From Candidatus Woesearchaeota archaeon (GTDB lineage Archaea; Nanobdellota; Nanobdellia; Woesearchaeales; GW2011-AR15), in the NCBI GenBank assembly GCA_016934775.1, contig JAFGSP010000062.1:1-10574 (forward strand): DNA of 10,574 bases, in the 5' to 3' direction. Position numbers and translations under genes: made by a program. A model generated the notes under the pieces. That model was not told the origin of the DNA. It saw only the letters and a list, made by a program, of their open reading frames with translations, and did no database searches. Positions 7,410 through 10,574 of the stretch are shown one piece after another. Each line of letters starts with the position of its first letter. Position 1 is the first letter of the stretch.

Positions 7410-8315
7410 ATGGTATTCATTTCTAATATCCTGAAAGACGGCAAGCTTATCTCTTATGAGGAATGGATAGCTTATGTTGATTCACTTAAAAAAGAGATAA
7501 AAACAGAAATAACTGATGAATCAGGAGCTGTTGAGATTATAACAGAAAAGATTACAGGTGCAATTAAAAAGAGGATTCCAGAAACCCATTTTGGTATACT
7601 TCTTTCAGGAGGCATAGATTCAACCCTTATATCCTTTCTCTGTAAAAACTATACAGATAATTTCACTTGCTATTCAGTCGGACTTGAGAGTTCTCCAGAT
7701 ATAGACTTTTCTTTGAAAGCAGCAGAAAAAATAGGACTTAACCATAAAACCAAAATACTCTCTCTCCAAGATATGGAATCCTTGTTTTTCAGGCTGGCGA
7801 AGATACTTGGAAAAGAGCTGATAAACATAGTTAACATAGGGGTTGGGGCAGTTGAACTTGCTGCAATTGAGCTTGCTAAAAAAGACGGAGCAAACATTCT
7901 TTTTGGAGGATTAGGAAGTGAAGAAATATTTGCAGGCTATCAGAGGCATGAGAATAGCACAAATATAAATGAAGAATGCTGGCATGGCCTGAAATCTATG
8001 TGGAAAAGAGATTTTCTTAGAGATTGCAGGATTGCAGACTCACAGAAAATAAAGTTTTTGACACCTTTTCTTGACAGGGATTTGATTTTGGCAGGAATGA
8101 GCATATCAGGAGACCTGAAAATAAAAAATGAATTTAAGAAATATATTCTCAGAAAATCAGCATTATCACTTGGTCTTCCTAAGGAGTTTGCATTCAGGCC
8201 CAAAAAAGCTGCGCAATATGGGAGCAAGTTTGATAAGGCAATCTCAAATATCTCAAAATCAAAAGGATTCAAGTATAAATCAGAATATTTGAATTATTTA
8301 TGTAACAATAAATAA
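7410..8315 (+). CDS. Stand-alone asparagine-synthase-type PP-loop ATP pyrophosphatase
   Basis: A 301-residue protein matching only the C-terminal synthetase half of asparagine synthetase B. The PP-loop is GILLSGGIDST (62-72). Other signatures are FGGLGSEEIFAGYQRH (165-180), LTPFLD (217-222), FKKYILRKSA (242-251) and a late KKAAQYGS (265-272). There is no N-terminal Cys2 glutaminase domain, only about 60 residues before the PP-loop, so any nitrogen donor would be free ammonia or come from a partner. The family activates a carboxylate as an acyl-adenylate and passes it to an amine. The GYQRH and KKAAQYGS patterns recall the ASNSD1-like branch more than true AsnB; this is from memory and not a search. 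The substrate is unknown and could be aspartate, another small acid or a protein or nucleic-acid group. The gene lies 10 nt after herA with a good ribosome binding site, so the two are likely one operon. Its 3' end overlaps a convergent small gene by 18 bp. Confidence 0.85.
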   Translation: MVFISNILKDGKLISYEEWIAYVDSLKKEIKTEITDESGAVEIITEKITGAIKKRIPETHFGILLSGGIDSTLISFLCKNYTDNFTCYSVGLESSPDIDFSLKAAEKIGLNHKTKILSLQDMESLFFRLAKILGKELINIVNIGVGAVELAAIELAKKDGANILFGGLGSEEIFAGYQRHENSTNINEECWHGLKSMWKRDFLRDCRIADSQKIKFLTPFLDRDLILAGMSISGDLKIKNEFKKYILRKSALSLGLPKEFAFRPKKAAQYGSKFDKAISNISKSKGFKYKSEYLNYLCNNK

Positions 8316-8447
8316 GATTACAACAACAAACAATAGAACAAACAGGGAAATATTGACCCAGTCAACAGATTTTCCGCTTTGTTTTGAAGATTGCCTAACG
8401 TTCTTTTTTCTTGGGACGTAAAGGCCAAGCCTGCTGTACTTCATCAT
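8298..8447 (-). CDS. Small single-span membrane protein, 49 residues
   Basis: I found this short frame by reading the minus strand. It starts at an ATG-ATG pair (8447/8444) and stops with TAA at 8298. The N-terminal half is strongly basic (MMKYSRLGLYVPRKKNVRQ, with further Lys at 22 and 26 and a single acidic residue, Asp29). Residues about 31-48 form one hydrophobic helix (VNISLFVLLFVVVILFIV) ending almost at the C terminus. By the positive-inside rule the N terminus should be cytoplasmic, giving a tail-anchored topology. A strong BRE+TATA promoter lies at the right distance upstream, which is the main reason to believe it is real. I do not recognise the family: it lacks the pattern I would expect of Sec61-beta, although its size and topology are similar. 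It overlaps the 3' end of the PP-loop gene by 18 bp, tail to tail. Confidence 0.65.
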   Translation of the reverse strand: MMKYSRLGLYVPRKKNVRQSSKQSGKSVDWVNISLFVLLFVVVILFIVT

Positions 8448-8476
8448 TTCTGTATTCCTTACATTTTACCTAATGA

Positions 8477-8491
8477 TTTATATACTTTCGG
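8477..8491 (-). promoter_or_regulatory. BRE + TATA promoter of the small membrane protein gene
   Basis: On the minus strand CCGAAAG is followed directly by TATATAAA, an excellent match to an archaeal BRE plus TATA box. The TATA centre (about 8480) is 33 nt from the ATG at 8447, so transcription should start near 8454 with a leader of about 6-8 nt. It is the strongest promoter-like sequence in the window. Confidence 0.7.
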
Positions 8492-8497
8492 TTTAAG

Positions 8498-8523
8498 TAA
8501 ATTCAACCAAAGAGTTGAATTTA
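8498..8523. repeat. Perfect 10-bp inverted repeat, likely operator or hairpin
   Basis: TAAATTCAAC (8498-8507) and GTTGAATTTA (8514-8523) are exact reverse complements with a 6-nt spacer. The element begins 6 bp upstream of the BRE of the small membrane protein promoter and lies 40 nt beyond the pfkB stop. Position next to the BRE favours a site for a dimeric activator or repressor. As RNA it could also be a hairpin at the 3' end of the pfkB transcript, but no T-tract follows on the minus strand. Confidence 0.6.
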
Positions 8524-8562
8524 TAGCTAAATCCGATGAGAAAATCAGTTTAATAATTTAGT

Positions 8563-9546
8563 TTATGGTTTAGATTTTGTTATCTTCGGAGAATTCTTCT
8601 TGAGTTCAGCCATCAGTTCTTTATAGGTCAGCAGGCCGTTTTTCGCACCAGGATGCATTATGACAGATTCGGCATTTTTCAATGCCATCTGCATTGATTC
8701 ATGAACAGTCTTATCCTTAATAATGCCTGCTAAGAAAGTAGAGGCAAAAGCATCTCCTGCTCCGGTTGTCTCGATTGGCTTGATATCATTTGGAAGGACA
8801 TGTAGCAGGTTATTGTTATGGATTGAATATGCGCCTCTTTTTCCATCTGTGATCAGGACCTGTTTCGGGCCGAGTTCCATCAGTCTCTTTATTAGGTCAT
8901 TGATTTCTAATTTTCCCCCTAATAATATGGCTTCTTCTTTGTTCAATATTAAGACATCTGTTCTTGCCAGTATTTCTTTTAGGAAGAGATAACCTTTATC
9001 AGCCAAATAGTTGCTGGGATTAAATGCTATCTTAATATCATTCTCTTTGGCAAACACAGCCAGTTTTTCAATGGTCTCGAAAGATTTGTCTACCATGCTT
9101 GAAAAATAGAACCATTTTGTCTTGAGTTTCTTAAGATTAATCTCATTATAGTCAAGATAATTGTTTGAGCCCTTGTATGCCAGGATTGTCCTGTCACCTT
9201 CCAGGCTGTCTAAAATAATAGAGTATCCAGAATGGTGATCAGATGACTTTACTCCTATAAATTCTACCTTTTCATCTTCCAGTTTCTTGATTATAAGGTT
9301 GCTGTTGCTTCCATGGCCTGTCTTTCCCAGATACGCTACTTTCAGACCCAGTTTCGAGAGGGCGACTGCAGTATTTGTGCCCCCTCCGCCTGTTAGAAAA
9401 TCAAGGCTCTTTATCAGGATCTTTGAGCCGCAGGGATAAGCGATTAACTCATGCTCATGGTGTATTGTCTTTATTTTTATCAGTTCAGATTCCACTCTTG
9501 CAAAAACATCGATGGTTGATGATCCAACAGTGATTACGTCGTACAT
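8563..9546 (-). CDS. PfkB-family (ribokinase-like) carbohydrate or nucleoside kinase
   Basis: With the ATG at 9546 the protein has 327 residues, normal for ribokinase-like enzymes, which transfer phosphate from ATP (rarely ADP) to a sugar or nucleoside hydroxyl. It opens with MYDVITVGSSTIDVF. The first PfkB signature is TGGGGTNTAVALSKLG (residues 52-67), and FNPSNY and ILNKEEA lie mid-protein. The second signature, ETTGAGDAFASTFLAG, is near residue 260 and carries the catalytic Asp265 (GAGD) with its anion hole. The frame extends six codons upstream to a GTG at 9564 (MSKHTK), but a TATA box lies 27-28 nt before the ATG, which favours the shorter, leaderless form. The substrate cannot be told: ribose, fructose, a nucleoside or ribose-1-phosphate are all possible for archaeal members. 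It lies 37 nt after the nurA-like gene on the same strand but has its own promoter. Confidence 0.9.
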   Translation of the reverse strand: MYDVITVGSSTIDVFARVESELIKIKTIHHEHELIAYPCGSKILIKSLDFLTGGGGTNTAVALSKLGLKVAYLGKTGHGSNSNLIIKKLEDEKVEFIGVKSSDHHSGYSIILDSLEGDRTILAYKGSNNYLDYNEINLKKLKTKWFYFSSMVDKSFETIEKLAVFAKENDIKIAFNPSNYLADKGYLFLKEILARTDVLILNKEEAILLGGKLEINDLIKRLMELGPKQVLITDGKRGAYSIHNNNLLHVLPNDIKPIETTGAGDAFASTFLAGIIKDKTVHESMQMALKNAESVIMHPGAKNGLLTYKELMAELKKNSPKITKSKP

Positions 9547-9569
9547 TTTAGTATGTTTACTCACAAGGA

Positions 9570-9577
9570 TTTATAAA
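9570..9577 (-). promoter_or_regulatory. TATA box of the PfkB kinase gene
   Basis: TTTATAAA on the minus strand is centred 27-28 nt before the ATG at 9546, the standard archaeal TATA-to-start spacing. Transcription would then begin at or beside the ATG, so the GTG at 9564 would lie outside the mRNA. It sits in the short gap after the nurA-like stop codon. Confidence 0.6.
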
Positions 9578-9583
9578 TTTAAC

Positions 9584-10573
9584 CTATATATTATCTAGGA
9601 GGTCATGGGCATTCAGGGAGTTCATGTAAGGCCTGATTTTCTGAAAGTTTTTTCCGAATTTCAGCTTTGTCTGGAGGAGGAGCGATTCTTTTTCTTTGAT
9701 AGACACTCTTCCAAACATATCTGCCTCAATAAGCCCATAAGGATATCCGTAGAATATTGGATCCTTTGAGTTTTCTGCCAGTGCGGAAACAAGCCCCATG
9801 AGATCATAGCTGTGCATGTTATTGACTTCAAATCTGAATATATACTCGCTTTTCTTATTCAACCTGAGAAAAAAGACATCCTTGTCGTTGATTCTGCCTC
9901 CGCAATATATCCAAGCCTTGTCATTTTCATATTGTCTTAAAGCAGCAACAGCAGATTTTCCTGATTTTGTTATCAGGTCAGTTGTCTTTGATAATCCGCA
10001 GATTATTCTTGGACTCATGATGGATTCCATGATTTGATTTTCATGAGGATAATTCGATTCAAGCGATCCGTCCAGTACAACAATAGCTTCTTCATCAATC
10101 TCTTTCGCTACATGCAGTTCAGCAAAACGCCTTATGATGTCGCCAACCAAAGAGATAGGGGCCCTTTTGTTTCCTGTTGTTAGTCTTCTGTCCATTGAAT
10201 CGAATTCATATTCTTTAAGATTGATATTGTTCTTTGTGAAAAAATACTCTGTCTTGTAGACTATCCTGTTCTTGTCTGATTTTGTCGTTATCAGTGTATA
10301 GAACTCACATCTATTGTTCTTCTCACGCCTATTATCAGAATAGGTTGTGGCATACACCCTTATGAAGAATAATGATAATGAAGGGCTCCTTATAATCTCC
10401 ATGTTGCCTCCATCTATGAAAACCAGCTTTTTCTTGAAGGTTTGCTTTTTAATATCAAGAAAATTCTTTATATCCAGGTTCAGTTCTTCATCCTCTATGA
10501 GGATGCTGTCTGCTTCATGATGCTCTATGTTTTCCAGTATCCTGGATATTATCTTTTCCATATGTTTCAGCAT
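9584..10573 (-). CDS. nurA: NurA-domain 5'-3' nuclease, possibly cut at its 5' end
   Basis: A 329-residue frame whose first ATG is at 10573, one base from the window edge; a second ATG is at 10561, and a start beyond the edge cannot be excluded. NurA features are the metal-binding Asp54 in VFIDGG (51-56), a second conserved Asp168 in VVLDGSLE (166-172), GLSKTT (193-198) and the C-terminal GYPYGLIEAD (276-285). The family is a manganese-dependent exo/endonuclease with an RNase H-like fold. It forms a dimer that docks on the HerA hexamer and resects DNA ends for recombination. The HerA gene lies about 2.2 kb away on the opposite strand, so this is probably its partner. If Tyr277 equals the conserved C-terminal Tyr of the family, the His expected eight residues later is Asp285 here. 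The gene precedes the PfkB kinase on the same strand; its promoter is outside the window. Confidence 0.83.
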   Translation of the reverse strand: MLKHMEKIISRILENIEHHEADSILIEDEELNLDIKNFLDIKKQTFKKKLVFIDGGNMEIIRSPSLSLFFIRVYATTYSDNRREKNNRCEFYTLITTKSDKNRIVYKTEYFFTKNNINLKEYEFDSMDRRLTTGNKRAPISLVGDIIRRFAELHVAKEIDEEAIVVLDGSLESNYPHENQIMESIMSPRIICGLSKTTDLITKSGKSAVAALRQYENDKAWIYCGGRINDKDVFFLRLNKKSEYIFRFEVNNMHSYDLMGLVSALAENSKDPIFYGYPYGLIEADMFGRVSIKEKESLLLQTKLKFGKNFQKIRPYMNSLNAHDLLDNI

Positions 10574-10574
10574 A

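Noticed and set aside
5411..8315. HerA plus neighbour as a phage-defence module of the HerA-SIR2 or HerA-DUF4297 kind
   Set aside because: No SIR2, DUF4297 or other effector nuclease is present in the pair, and a NurA gene is nearby, so the archaeal end-resection role is the simpler reading.
8400..8410. T-rich run (TTCTTTTTTCTT) as a terminator for the herA/PP-loop transcript
   Set aside because: It is the reverse complement of Lys codons in the small membrane protein gene and lies about 85 nt past the stop; archaeal T-tract termination there is possible but not supported enough to list.
8298..8447. Small membrane protein as Sec61-beta
   Set aside because: Topology and size agree, but the sequence pattern I would expect before the membrane helix is missing.
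1..10574. CRISPR arrays, insertion sequences, tRNA or rRNA genes
   Set aside because: I saw no spaced repeats, transposase motifs or cloverleaf-like sequences in the short intergenic stretches.

Overview
The window looks like chromosomal DNA from an uncultured archaeon. The evidence is a HerA-type helicase and a NurA-type nuclease, archaeal TATA/BRE promoter elements at short fixed distances from start codons (suggesting several leaderless mRNAs), AT-rich codon use with AGA/AGG for arginine, and tightly packed genes. A DPANN-type lineage (Woesearchaeota or Pacearchaeota-like) is plausible from the gene families and compactness, but this is inference and not proven by any marker here.

Left half (1-5300, all minus strand): a five-gene surface-glycan operon, read from right to left. 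It begins with an extended-SDR sugar-nucleotide epimerase (5300-4377), then a nucleotide-sugar 6-dehydrogenase (4369-3005), a probable cobalamin-dependent radical SAM enzyme (2901-1462), a family 2 glycosyltransferase of the dolichyl-phosphate-sugar synthase type (1490-747) and a GT-C-like membrane glycosyltransferase cut by the left edge (742-1). Together they fit making a uronic-acid sugar nucleotide, loading a sugar onto a polyprenyl phosphate, and using that lipid-linked sugar at the membrane, with a radical SAM modification of an unknown substrate.

Middle (5301-8315): a 110-bp divergent promoter region separates the glycan operon from a plus-strand pair. The pair is a HerA-family ATPase (5411-7399) with a long C-terminal extension, followed 10 nt later by a stand-alone asparagine-synthase-type PP-loop protein without a glutaminase domain (7410-8315).

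Right part (8298-10574, minus strand): a 49-residue single-span membrane protein gene (8447-8298) overlaps the 3' end of the PP-loop gene tail to tail. It has a clear BRE+TATA promoter, with a perfect 10-bp inverted repeat just upstream. Next come a PfkB-family sugar/nucleoside kinase (9546-8563), whose TATA box points to a leaderless ATG, and a NurA-type nuclease (10573-9584) at the right edge. HerA and NurA, partners in archaeal DNA end resection, thus lie about 2.2 kb apart on opposite strands, with a PP-loop enzyme, the small membrane protein and a PfkB kinase between them.

I saw no RNA genes, mobile elements, CRISPR arrays or gene-free stretches above 300 bases. No clearly new system is evident. 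The best leads are the HerA/PP-loop gene pair, the small membrane protein with its promoter and palindrome, the insertion in the dehydrogenase, and the radical SAM enzyme in the glycan operon.
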